NCBI RefSeq assembly: GCF_031679605.1
Contig: NZ_CP117522.1
Span: 806,001-870,000 of the forward strand
Reading direction: 5' to 3'
Origin: Streptomyces luomodiensis
Lineage (GTDB): Bacteria; Actinomycetota; Actinomycetes; Streptomycetales; Streptomycetaceae
DNA: 64,000 nucleotides
Shown piece by piece: positions 45,401 through 52,297 of the stretch. Numbering within the stretch: position 1 is the first letter of the stretch; each line of letters begins with the position of its first letter. A program made the translations under genes and the position numbers. The notes beneath the pieces are model-generated. The model saw only the letters and a program-made list of their open reading frames with translations, was not told the origin of the DNA and ran no database searches.

Positions 45401-45985
45401 ACGACGGGCAAGGGCGCGGGGTTCATCGGCAGCCATGTCGGCACCTTCCACGCCTCACGGGTGGACGGCGTCCCGTACCTGATCAACGGCAACTCCGGCA
45501 AGAACCCCGCCACCCCGCCCGGCCAGGGCGGCTTCACCGGCTGGTCGTTGGTCGGCGTGGACCAGGTCTCGGCACGGGAACAGGCGGCCGCGCGCCACGC
45601 ACCGTGGCAGGGCGGCCCGGACTGGGTGTCGGTGCAGACCCGCGCCCATGTGGACGGGCTGACCGTCACCGCCCCGGCCGAACTGCGCACCGGGCAGGAC
45701 GCCGACGTCACGGCGACCGTCCTCCAGGGCGACGGGGCCGATGCCCGCCGGGTGCCGGTCGGCTTCCCGCTGAGCGCGGACTGGACCGGCTCACCCCGTC
45801 TCCACATCGGCGATCCGGACGACGCCGGGCGCCGTGACGTGGCGGCGTACGACCCGGCGAGCGGCAGGCTGACCGCCCTGCGCCCGGGTACGGCCACCCT
45901 CACGGTGAGCGTGAACGGCGCGACCGCGCGGGCACGCTTCACCGTCACCGCGCAGGCGGCACGGGCCGCGGCCCCCGCGGCGTAG
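42470..45985 (+). CDS. Secreted phosphodiester glycosidase (NAGPA) fused to metallophosphoesterase
   Basis: A 1171-residue secreted protein. Residues 1 to about 29 are a signal peptide. A phosphodiester glycosidase (NAGPA) domain spans roughly 100-430, with TVAAINGDFFDINQTG, PRTAVGFSRDG and YSALNLDGGGSSTLV. A Big-like segment and a jelly-roll carbohydrate-binding segment follow (about 620-760, LKLDYDFTQSTATRAAYV). A calcineurin-like phosphoesterase covers about 800-1060 (FAVMSDAQFVARD, LVINGDLVDEGS, YVPGNHEVMGG), and a final Big-like repeat ends the protein. It could strip and dephosphorylate phosphodiester-linked sugars from wall polymers or scavenge phosphate. The GTG start has GGAG upstream. 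It stands alone, ending at a long hairpin. Confidence 0.85.
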   Translation: MPPVAFARPLAALAAVSALVLGAAGQATADPTPAPAPEPLPRSSSEMLRPIAPPAASGTTGTRSVADGDGLQTARSSRPVAPGVRLTSYDRLESDKWLRVDSLSVDLAGGTKVDYLHPGQVAKRETVSQLAAEHDPGPGRRTVAAINGDFFDINQTGAPEGNGISGGRLVNSASAAGPGRAVGIGPADAGRVLQLYFDGTLTLPDGPHPLAALNAANVPAAGIGAYTAQWGGADRAQTVDGARRTAEVTVEDGKVTQAATAPGDDPVPAGATVLVGRDAGADELSELAVGDPVSMVYRPRTDSGDLPDTAVSGREPLVVDGKAVDHEGEGNNTTAPRTAVGFSRDGRTMQILTVDGRQADSGGVTLTELGLMMKDAGSYSALNLDGGGSSTLVAREPGSDTPRVENSPSDGSERLVPNGLALTAPDGSGRLKGFWADTAMDRASAPTVDPVRGGHPERVFPGLTRRLTAAGYDETYGPAEGTPQWHTADPRIGRVDADGTFTARHSGDTTVTARRGAAHGDTGLTVLDRLDRIQPTTRLVGLADAEATGRFGIVGLDAHGTSAPIEPSDVRLSYDHALFDIAPDPGTGTFTVTARRGEAAGQVKATVGGAETVLAVTVGLTERQEASFDDADRWAFSQARASGSAQATSDGHTGTGLKLDYDFTQSTATRAAYVTPPQQIAVDGQPQSFGLWIKGDGNGAWPTLHLKDAAGSDQLLRGPYVTWTGWRHVDFTVPAGVAYPLKVHRFYLAETSATRQYTGSVVIDDLTARVPPSVDLPAESVRPDPLISTATRTRGRDWRFAVMSDAQFVARDPDSPIVTQARRTLREIKAAEPDFLVINGDLVDEGSPADLSFARTVLTEELGDELPWTYVPGNHEVMGGSIDNFTTAFGPAHRTFDHRGTRFLTLDTSRLGLRAGGYDQIKELRAQLDAAAKDPGIGSVMVIEHVPPRDPTPQQGSQLSDRKEAALLEGWLADFRRTTGKGAGFIGSHVGTFHASRVDGVPYLINGNSGKNPATPPGQGGFTGWSLVGVDQVSAREQAAARHAPWQGGPDWVSVQTRAHVDGLTVTAPAELRTGQDADVTATVLQGDGADARRVPVGFPLSADWTGSPRLHIGDPDDAGRRDVAAYDPASGRLTALRPGTATLTVSVNGATARARFTVTAQAARAAAPAA

Positions 45986-45990
45986 CCGGA

Positions 45991-46029
45991 CCGGTGGGGG
46001 CGGGGCGCGCACCGGCCCGCCCCCACCGG
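45991..46029. terminator. Bidirectional terminator hairpin
   Basis: A perfect 14-bp stem (CCGGTGGGGGCGGG at 45991-46004, complement at 46016-46029) with an 11-base loop fills the 46-base gap between convergent genes. Confidence 0.85.
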
Positions 46030-46031
46030 GC

Positions 46032-46598
46032 TCAGGTGTCCCACACGCGGCGGACCTGTTCGAAGCGGGTGGGCAGCGGAGCGCGGCGGCCGGCGTACCG
46101 GGCGTTCGTACGGTGGACGAAGCGACGCCAGGAGAGCACCAGCCCCTGCCGGGTGATGGGCAGCCCGGCGGCCACCGTCACACCGTTGTCATGGGTGTGG
46201 TGCACCGTCAGCAGCAGCGCGTCCGGCACCGATCCCTCCAACTCGGCGCAGAGCTCCTGGCGCACCCGCAGCCAGCGGCGCAGCACCAGCACGGTGCCCC
46301 GGTCCAGGCCGTGCCGGCGCGGGACGCGGTGCTTGCCGTGCTCGAGGGTCACCCACCCGGAGTCCAGGTCCAGTGCCGACAGGGTGCAGCGCAGCAGACC
46401 GCCGTACCGGGCGCCGCTGGCCCGCGCCAGGCCCACCACCACGGCGAGCCGTACGGTCTCCGGTTTGGCGCCGTCCTCCATCGCCGCCACCGACAGCTGC
46501 CGCCAGATCCACTCCGCCTCCGCCGCCGACACCAACGGCCGCGGATAGCGGTCCCGCGCCGTCCCCTTCTCGGCCTGTGCGGGTGTCCGCGCTGCCAT
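46032..46598 (-). CDS. Truncated tyrosine-recombinase (integrase-like) protein
   Basis: A 188-residue protein with the core of a tyrosine recombinase catalytic domain. ASGARYGGLLRCTLSALDLDSGWVTLEHGKHR matches box I (Arg) and the beta-hairpin with its Lys. The protein stops at LPTRFEQVRRVWDT, where intact integrases have the HDLRHT-type box II. The downstream Gly-His and the nucleophilic Tyr are missing, so it cannot recombine on its own. No DNA-binding arm domain is seen. ATG 46598 follows AGGGGG. It may be a decayed element remnant or a domesticated DNA-binding protein. Confidence 0.65.
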   Translation of the reverse strand: MAARTPAQAEKGTARDRYPRPLVSAAEAEWIWRQLSVAAMEDGAKPETVRLAVVVGLARASGARYGGLLRCTLSALDLDSGWVTLEHGKHRVPRRHGLDRGTVLVLRRWLRVRQELCAELEGSVPDALLLTVHHTHDNGVTVAAGLPITRQGLVLSWRRFVHRTNARYAGRRAPLPTRFEQVRRVWDT

Positions 46599-46695
46599 GT
46601 GCACCCCCTGGGAGTCCGCCCGACTGGGTCGCTTGGCACACTATTTATCTCGCCGATTCCCACGTCAAGGCCGTTGGGCCGGTACGGTCGGCGGT

Positions 46696-47199
46696 GTGCG
46701 CCTTCTGCTGATGTCCGACACCCATCTCCCCCGGCGCGCCAAGGCGCTGCCCGGGGAGCTGCTGGAGCGGCTGTCGCACGCCGATGTCGTGGTCCACGCG
46801 GGTGACTGGGTCGACCTCGCCACTCTCGATCTGCTCCAGGAGCGAGCACGCCGGCTGATCGGGGTGTACGGCAACAACGACGGGCCCGAGCTGCGGGCGC
46901 GGCTGCCGGAGGTGGCCCGCGCCGAGCTGGCGGGGGTGCGGCTGGGCGTGGTGCACGAGACCGGACCGGCGCGGGGGCGGGAGCGGCGCTGCGCCGAGCG
47001 GTTCCCCGAGCTGGATGTGCTGGTGTTCGGGCACAGCCATATCCCGTGGGACTCCACGGCCGAGGGGCGGCTGCGGCTGCTCAACCCGGGCTCCCCCACC
47101 GACCGGCGCCGGCAGCCGTACTGTACGTATCTGACGGCCGCGATCGAGGCCGGGCGGCTGACCGCCGTGGAGCTGCACCGGCTGCCGCCCCGCCGCTGA
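46696..47199 (+). CDS. YfcE/MJ0936-type metallophosphoesterase
   Basis: A 167-residue cytoplasmic phosphodiesterase of the small YfcE family. All metal motifs are present: MSDTHLPRRA, VVHAGDW, VYGNND, GVVHETG in place of the usual GH, and VFGHSHIPW, then LLNPGSPTDRR. It probably hydrolyses cyclic nucleotides or general phosphodiesters. GTG 46696 gives the normal start of the beta-strand (VRLLLMSDTH); the upstream in-frame extension has no domain. A strong T-tailed hairpin follows. Confidence 0.87.
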   Translation: MRLLLMSDTHLPRRAKALPGELLERLSHADVVVHAGDWVDLATLDLLQERARRLIGVYGNNDGPELRARLPEVARAELAGVRLGVVHETGPARGRERRCAERFPELDVLVFGHSHIPWDSTAEGRLRLLNPGSPTDRRRQPYCTYLTAAIEAGRLTAVELHRLPPRR

Positions 47200-47213
47200 C
47201 GATCGCCGTTCCC

Positions 47214-47238
47214 CGGGCGTGCCGGCCGCGCCCGTTTT
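47214..47238 (+). terminator. Rho-independent terminator with T-run
   Basis: An 8-bp stem with one wobble pair (CGGGCGTG at 47214-47221, partner CGCGCCCG at 47227-47234, loop of 5) is followed directly by TTTT, 15 bases after the phosphoesterase stop. Confidence 0.8.
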
Positions 47239-47330
47239 CGTTCCGTTCCGTTCATTCGTCTCTCTTCAGCCCCGGTGTGCGTCATGCCTTTTTCGCGATG
47301 CCGAGGATTCGTGATGCCGAGGAGTGGGTG

Positions 47331-48707
47331 ATGGTGGCGGGAAACGGTGGGTCCGCAGGGCGGTGGGCGCTGGCGGCGGTGTCCGCGACGGTGTTCTGCG
47401 TCCAGTTGGACGCCTTCGCGCTGAACCTGGCCCTGCCCGGGGTCGGGCGGGAGCTGGGGGCGGCGGGAGGCGGTCTCCCGTGGGTGGTGAGCGGGTATCT
47501 GCTCGCGGCCGGGGCGCTGATGGCGGGTGCCGGGCGGCTGGGCGATCTGTACGGCCGTCGTCGGTCGTTGACGGCGGGCCTGGCGGTGTTCGGCGGCGCG
47601 TCGCTGGTCTGCGCGCTCGCCCCGTCGCTTCCGGTGCTGGTGGGCGCGCGGGTGGTGCAGGGCGCGGGCGGGGCGCTGGCCATGCCGGCCGGTCTCGCCC
47701 TGCTGACGAACGCCTGTCCGCCCGGTGCGCGGGCGCGGATGACGGGCCGGGCGCTGGGCATCGGGGGCATGGCCACGGTGTGCGGGCCGTACGTGGGCGG
47801 GGCCCTCACCGAGGCCGTCTCCTGGCGGGCGGTGTTCTGGCTGAATGTGCCGATCGCACTGGTCGCCATGGTGTGCGCGGCACGGGCCGCGGAGTCGCGC
47901 GACACCACCGCGCCGGTGTCGCTGGACGCGGCGGGGCTGGTCACGGCCACCGGGGCGCTCGCCGCGCTCGCGGTCCTGGTCGACCGCGGACACCTGTGGG
48001 GCTGGGCCTCGGGCCGCTCGGTGACGGCCCTGGCGCTGGCCGCCGTGCTCGGGGTCGTCTTCGTACGGCATGAGCGGGCGGTGGCGCATCCGCTGCTGGA
48101 CCTCGCCCTGTTCGGCAACCGGCCCTTCGTGGCCCTCACGGCGGCCGGGGCGGCGGCCAACGCCGCGACCGTGGTCGTCCTGTTCGTGGTGCCCCTGGCG
48201 CTCCAGGGGCCGTGGCGGCTGTCGGCGGCGGCCGCGGGGACGGCCTTCCTCGCCCCGGCGGCGGCGATGGCGCTGGCCGGGCCGGTGGCGGGGCGGATCC
48301 GTACCGCGGCCGCGGTGCGCGCGATGGCCGGGGCCCTGGGGCTGGGGGCGGCGGCGCTGGGCGCCGCCGCCGTGGCGACGTCCCTGCCGGTCTTCCTGCT
48401 CGCGGTCACGGGGTGCGGGGCCGCGCTCGGCCTCGCGGGCGCCCTGACGCTCATCGCCACCCAGGCGGTGGTGCGGCCCGAGCGCGCCGGGGAGGCGTCG
48501 GGGGTGACCAAGACGGTCATCACCACCGCGGCGGGGCTGGGGGTGGCCCTGTCCGGACCCGCCGCCGAGGCGCACGGCGGCCCTGCCCCGGCCCCGGCCG
48601 TCGACGCGGCCCTGGTGGCGGCCGCGGCCTGCTGTCTGGCCGGGGCCGCGCTGCTGGTGCTGACGCGGTCCGGATTGAACCCTGCCTCCCGGTGGAATAA
48701 AGAGTAA
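47331..48707 (+). CDS. MFS transporter, DHA2 (EmrB/QacA)-like
   Basis: A 458-residue polytopic membrane protein with at least twelve hydrophobic helices. Signatures are VQLDAFALNLALPGVGREL (motif D1-like), GRLGDLYGRRRSLTAGL (motif A), RVVQGAGGALAMPAGLALL (motif B) and GIGGMATVCGPYVGGALTEAVSWRAVFWLNVPIA (motif C, proton/drug antiport). It most likely exports a drug or metabolite. ATG 47331 has GAGGAG six bases upstream. A short duplication (GATGCCGAGGA twice) lies in its leader. No adjacent regulator is seen. Confidence 0.87.
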   Translation: MVAGNGGSAGRWALAAVSATVFCVQLDAFALNLALPGVGRELGAAGGGLPWVVSGYLLAAGALMAGAGRLGDLYGRRRSLTAGLAVFGGASLVCALAPSLPVLVGARVVQGAGGALAMPAGLALLTNACPPGARARMTGRALGIGGMATVCGPYVGGALTEAVSWRAVFWLNVPIALVAMVCAARAAESRDTTAPVSLDAAGLVTATGALAALAVLVDRGHLWGWASGRSVTALALAAVLGVVFVRHERAVAHPLLDLALFGNRPFVALTAAGAAANAATVVVLFVVPLALQGPWRLSAAAAGTAFLAPAAAMALAGPVAGRIRTAAAVRAMAGALGLGAAALGAAAVATSLPVFLLAVTGCGAALGLAGALTLIATQAVVRPERAGEASGVTKTVITTAAGLGVALSGPAAEAHGGPAPAPAVDAALVAAAACCLAGAALLVLTRSGLNPASRWNKE

Positions 48708-48720
48708 TTAAGGTGCATAT

Positions 48721-48730
48721 CGGATATCCG
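48721..48730. promoter_or_regulatory. Perfect 10-bp palindrome upstream of DoxX gene
   Basis: CGGATATCCG lies 41 bases before the doxX-like start, in a locally A+T-rich stretch beginning TAATTAAGGTGCATAT. It could be an operator overlapping the promoter. Confidence 0.35.
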
Positions 48731-48770
48731 GTTCGGTGATCTCCGCCGAGCCCGACCAGACGAGGGCGCC

Positions 48771-49328
48771 ATGACTTCTTCCCACCACGAGAACGCCTCC
48801 GCACCCGCCCCGGCCCCGGCCCCGACCAGGTCCGCGGCGCACGTCCTGCTCGCCCATGACGTCGGGCTGCTGGTCATCCGCCTCGGCGTCGGGCTGATCG
48901 TCGCCGCGCGCGGCGCACAGCATCTCTTCGGCTGGTGGGGCGGCCTGGGCATCGACAAGACGGCCGTGGCGTTCGCGCAGTTCGGCTACCCGGCCCCCAA
49001 GGCCATGGCCGTGATCGCGGGGATCATCGAAACCTTCGGCGGTCTCGCCCTCGCCGTGGGACTGCTCACCCCGCTCGCCGGAGCGGCCGTCGCGGGCACG
49101 ATGGCCAACGCCGTCGCCACCGTCTGGCAGCTCGGGTATTTCGGCGGCTTCGAGTACCCGCTGCTCATCGGCGTCGGCGCCGCCGGGCTCGCGCTGTCCG
49201 GGGCCGGCCGGATCTCCCTCGACGCGCTCCTGCCCGGACTGCGGTCGCAGCGGCTGATCTACGGCGTCGCCGCACTGGTGCTGGCGGCGATCCTGGCGGT
49301 GGTGACGATCCTGCTCAGCAAGACCTGA
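48771..49328 (+). CDS. DoxX family membrane protein
   Basis: A 185-residue membrane protein with four predicted helices, after a hydrophilic Ala/Pro-rich N-terminus. DoxX features are LVIRLGVGLIVAARGAQHLFGWWGG, then AVIAGIIETFGGLALAVGLLTPLAGAAVAGTMANAV. DoxX proteins act in the membrane, in some bacteria with SodA and a thiosulfate transferase for redox balance; none of those partners is here. The start is preceded by GAGGG. A perfect 13-bp palindromic terminator follows. Confidence 0.88.
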   Translation: MTSSHHENASAPAPAPAPTRSAAHVLLAHDVGLLVIRLGVGLIVAARGAQHLFGWWGGLGIDKTAVAFAQFGYPAPKAMAVIAGIIETFGGLALAVGLLTPLAGAAVAGTMANAVATVWQLGYFGGFEYPLLIGVGAAGLALSGAGRISLDALLPGLRSQRLIYGVAALVLAAILAVVTILLSKT

Positions 49329-49339
49329 CCGGTGACCGG

Positions 49340-49365
49340 CCGCCGTCCGGCCGGCCGGACGGCGG
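49340..49365 (+). terminator. Palindromic terminator after DoxX gene
   Basis: A perfect 26-base palindrome (CCGCCGTCCGGCC and its complement) begins 11 bases after the stop of the DoxX gene. In RNA the loop would open to four bases. Confidence 0.7.
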
Positions 49366-49524
49366 CGGGACCACCCGGCCGACAGCGGGCCGGGGTGCAC
49401 GGGCCGCCACCCGGCGGTGCGGGTGAACACGACGGGCCGGTGCTCCGTATGGCTCTGCGCGCGTCCTGCCCTCGGGGCGCGCGCCGCCCGCACAGGCCGC
49501 TACCGAAACCGGAGGCCCCCATCC

Positions 49525-50016
49525 ATGAATGACCGGTTCACCCCTCCCATCCAGGCGTTGCCCGATGGCGACGCCGAAGTCCGCCTGGTGCTCCGGCTGC
49601 CCTGGGAGGTGGTCGCCGCCCTGGGCCAGGAAGCCGGCCGGCTGGCGGCCCGGTCGCAGCGGCCGGTGAGCCTGGACGAGGCGGTCGGCCATCGGCTGCG
49701 CCACGGGAGCCCCACCATCGGCGTCCACGCGGAACCCGAACGGGAGCGGAACCAGCCCGCGGCCACCACGCCGCACGCCCCGCCGCCACGCGCGGCCCAC
49801 TCCCCCGGCGAGCAGGCCCGGCAGGCGATCGAGAAGATCAACGCTTCGGCGCATCCGCACCACGGCACCGCCGACGGCGGCTCCGCCGAGCCCACCGGCC
49901 CACAGCACACCAGCGGCGCGCCGGAGCGGCCCCCGGCCGACGCCCGGGGCATCCTGGAGCGCCCCACCAGGGCCGTCGGAACGGTGAACGGCGCATCGAC
50001 GGAGATGCCGAGCTGA
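49525..50016 (+). CDS. Hypothetical protein with disordered C-terminal half
   Basis: A 163-residue protein I do not recognise. The first about 70 residues look folded and amphipathic (DGDAEVRLVLRLPWEVVAALGQEAGRLAARSQ, then SLDEAVGHRLRHG), reminiscent of a ribbon-helix-helix-sized segment but not assignable. The rest is Pro/Ala/Thr/His-rich and probably disordered. The start at 49525 is supported by GGAGG ten bases upstream. GC3 bias supports coding. Neighbours do not suggest a role. Confidence 0.6.
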   Translation: MNDRFTPPIQALPDGDAEVRLVLRLPWEVVAALGQEAGRLAARSQRPVSLDEAVGHRLRHGSPTIGVHAEPERERNQPAATTPHAPPPRAAHSPGEQARQAIEKINASAHPHHGTADGGSAEPTGPQHTSGAPERPPADARGILERPTRAVGTVNGASTEMPS

Positions 50017-50127
50017 CAGGCGGCGACCTCCCGCTTCATCGACGGTACGGGCCAGGAGCCAGACCCGCGGTTGCCTATCCACAGCTGGGTCAGGCTAGGT
50101 GTTGCGAGGCCATCCATACTCGAAGCC

Positions 50128-51039
50128 ATGGATGGAAAAACGCAGCTCGGGAGCTTTCTGCGGGCGCGCCGCTCCCAGCTGCGCCCGGAGGATGTCGGGG
50201 TACCGACCTACGGGGAGCGCCGGCGTGTGCCGGGGCTTCGGCGCGAGGAGTTGGCGATGCTGGCGGGGGTGAGCGCCTCTTACTACACCCGGCTCGAGCA
50301 GGGGCAGTCACTGAGCGCATCGCCTGAGGTTCTGGATGCCATCGCCCGGGCTCTGCGGCTGGACGAGTCCGGGCGGCGACACCTGCACGACCTGGGCCGG
50401 GTGGACAGGCAACGCACCCGGGGCCGGCGGCCGGCGCCGGAACGAGTGACGGAGGCGATGCGCCAGTTGCTGGACGCGCTGGGCGACGTTCCCGCGATCG
50501 TACTCGGCCGGCGCAGCGACGCACTGGCGTGGAACCACCTGGGCCATGCGTTGTTCGCCGGGCATCTGGACCTTGGCGCCCCTGACCTGCCGGCACACCG
50601 CCCCAACATGGCCAGGCTGCTGTTCCTCGACTCCCATGTCCGTGACCTGTACGCGGACTGGCCGGCCAGGGCCAGGGCGGTGGTCGCGAATCTGCGCCTG
50701 GTGGCGGCCCAGCATCCGGAGGACGCGGCGCTGCACGCGCTCCTGGGCGAACTGTGCGCGAAGAGTGCGGAGTTCGCCTCGATGTGGGCCGAACACCGTG
50801 TCAAACCCTGCACCGTCGCCACCTATGAGATGCGCCATCCGCTGGTCGGGCCCCTGACCGTCATCCTGCAGACCTTGAGCAGCGTGCCGGGGCCCAACGT
50901 GGTGGTCGCCACCACAGAAGCGGGCTCGCCCTCGCGGGCCGCGCTTGCTCTGCTCGCCCAGGCCACCAGCGAGGCCACCACGCGCCCCGGCCTCTCCCCC
51001 GGCGCGGCACACAAACGGCCCCGCGCCGGCAAGGACTGA
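50128..51039 (+). CDS. XRE-family regulator with MmyB-like ligand-binding domain (MLTR)
   Basis: A 303-residue regulator. An N-terminal helix-turn-helix carries the family's signature: FLRARRSQLRPEDVG, then RRRVPGLRREELAMLAGVS and YYTRLEQGQSLSASPEVLDAIARAL. The C-terminal PAS-like MmyB domain contains RRSDALAWNHLGHALF and FASMWAEHRV, ending in HPLVGPLTVILQTLS. Such regulators bind fatty-acid-like ligands and usually control an adjacent oxidoreductase or hydrolase, which fits the alpha/beta hydrolase downstream. ATG 50128 is the start of the conserved region; the ribosome site is weak. Confidence 0.88.
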   Translation: MDGKTQLGSFLRARRSQLRPEDVGVPTYGERRRVPGLRREELAMLAGVSASYYTRLEQGQSLSASPEVLDAIARALRLDESGRRHLHDLGRVDRQRTRGRRPAPERVTEAMRQLLDALGDVPAIVLGRRSDALAWNHLGHALFAGHLDLGAPDLPAHRPNMARLLFLDSHVRDLYADWPARARAVVANLRLVAAQHPEDAALHALLGELCAKSAEFASMWAEHRVKPCTVATYEMRHPLVGPLTVILQTLSSVPGPNVVVATTEAGSPSRAALALLAQATSEATTRPGLSPGAAHKRPRAGKD

Positions 51040-51205
51040 CCCCCACGACGGCACCGGGTCTGCCGCCACACCTTGGCAGTCCAGGAAAACAGCGGGCGAA
51101 TTGTCTCTCCCGCAGGGCGTCGCCCCGCGGGAAGAACCCACGCGTCCCACGTCATGCATCGGCACGTTCTGCCGCATGCCCGAAAACAGAGCAGAAGGAG
51201 GAATC

Positions 51206-51943
51206 ATGGCCACCTACGTACTGGTCCACGGTGCTGGACATGGCGGCTGGTGCTATCAGAAGGTCGCTCGCCTACTGGAGGCTGAGGGTCACACCGTGTA
51301 CTCCCCGACCCTGACAGGGTTGGGCGATCGGTCACACCTCGTGAGCCCCGATGTCGATCTGAACATGCACATCACCGAAGTGGCCAACCTCCTCTTCTAC
51401 GAGGACCTGAGAGACGTGGTGCTCGTCGGTCACAGCTACGGCGGCACAGTGATCAAGGGAGCCGCTGATCGCGTCAGCGACCGGGTCGGAAAGCTCGTGT
51501 TTCTCGATGCCCCCGATGGCCGGTCGCAGATCGAGGCATTCCCGCTCCTCCTCGAGGAGAGGGAAAAGGGCCAGGTCATCGACGGTGTCGAGCTCGTGCT
51601 CCTGCCCAGCGAGGATCTGGTGAGGTTTTTTGGCGTTACGGACCCCGAGGACATCGCGTGGACGCTGCCACGCCTCACCCCGCACCCATGGAAAACTCTC
51701 GAGCAGCCACTCGTCCTGAACAACGAGCCAACACTGGAGGCGATACCGCAGTACCGGATTGTCTCCACCACAAGTCTGGGTCTTGGTATCCATGACCAGG
51801 ACCTGATAGCCAAGGCGCGCGCTGAAGGCCGATTCTGGGAGATCGACAGTGGACACGATCTCATGATCAGCGAGCCTGAGGCTGTCGCCGGGCTGCTGGC
51901 AGAGATCGCGTCCGCAGCGGTCCGCACCACAGGCGGAGTGTAG
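51206..51943 (+). CDS. Alpha/beta hydrolase (esterase, HNL/salicylate-esterase-like)
   Basis: A 245-residue cytoplasmic alpha/beta hydrolase. It begins TYVLVHGAGHGGWCYQKVARLLEAEGHTVYSPTLTGLGD (oxyanion loop), has the nucleophile elbow VLVGHSYGG, and a catalytic His in DSGHDLMISEPE. The pattern is that of the plant-like esterase/hydroxynitrile lyase group, in which bacterial members hydrolyse small esters. AAGGAGG is five bases before the ATG. Its G+C is lower than its neighbours (35 of 60 bases in 51721-51780) and it uses A/T third positions, suggesting recent acquisition, perhaps with the MLTR regulator upstream. Confidence 0.88.
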   Translation: MATYVLVHGAGHGGWCYQKVARLLEAEGHTVYSPTLTGLGDRSHLVSPDVDLNMHITEVANLLFYEDLRDVVLVGHSYGGTVIKGAADRVSDRVGKLVFLDAPDGRSQIEAFPLLLEEREKGQVIDGVELVLLPSEDLVRFFGVTDPEDIAWTLPRLTPHPWKTLEQPLVLNNEPTLEAIPQYRIVSTTSLGLGIHDQDLIAKARAEGRFWEIDSGHDLMISEPEAVAGLLAEIASAAVRTTGGV

Positions 51944-52297
51944 GCATCGGTCGACGATGATGCGGCGGGAGGACTCACCGGGCCCGCTTCTCCCCGTCGG
52001 GGTGCCGTCCTTGGCTTTCTTCGGCGGGGCGGCGCGGACCTGACCAGGGGACTCGTGGGCCGGACCCTCGCCCTGCGCCGCCTGCCTGCCGCCGCAGCGA
52101 TTGGTCAGCACAAGACCCGCCACCAACCGCCCAGTGACACACCCCGGCCGCTTGCCTCGGACCCTCATCCGCCGTCGCGCACATCGTGCAACTATGGCCG
52201 GGCGATATCCGGCTGATCGATGGGGAAGATCCTCGCTCCCTTCGGCGTTGCTGCCTCGCATAACCTTTCGATGCGCGTGACAGGAGTGGAACACCCT
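51944..52297. other. Intergenic region, no gene recognised
   Basis: About 350 bases between the hydrolase and gnd. An open minus-strand frame crosses 51975-52190 but its product is Gly/Arg-rich without a domain. It may contain gnd promoter sequence (A+T-rich at 52240-52275). The first in-frame ATG before gnd is 52220. Confidence 0.35.

Noticed and set aside
41795..45451. 1218-codon minus-strand open frame opposite the NAGPA gene
   Set aside because: Low-complexity antisense frame; the plus strand encodes a signal peptide and recognisable domains. Only the short piece near 42345-42430 was kept as a weak lead.
51975..52184. Possible transposase remnant between the hydrolase and gnd
   Set aside because: No recognisable transposase motif or terminal repeats were found.
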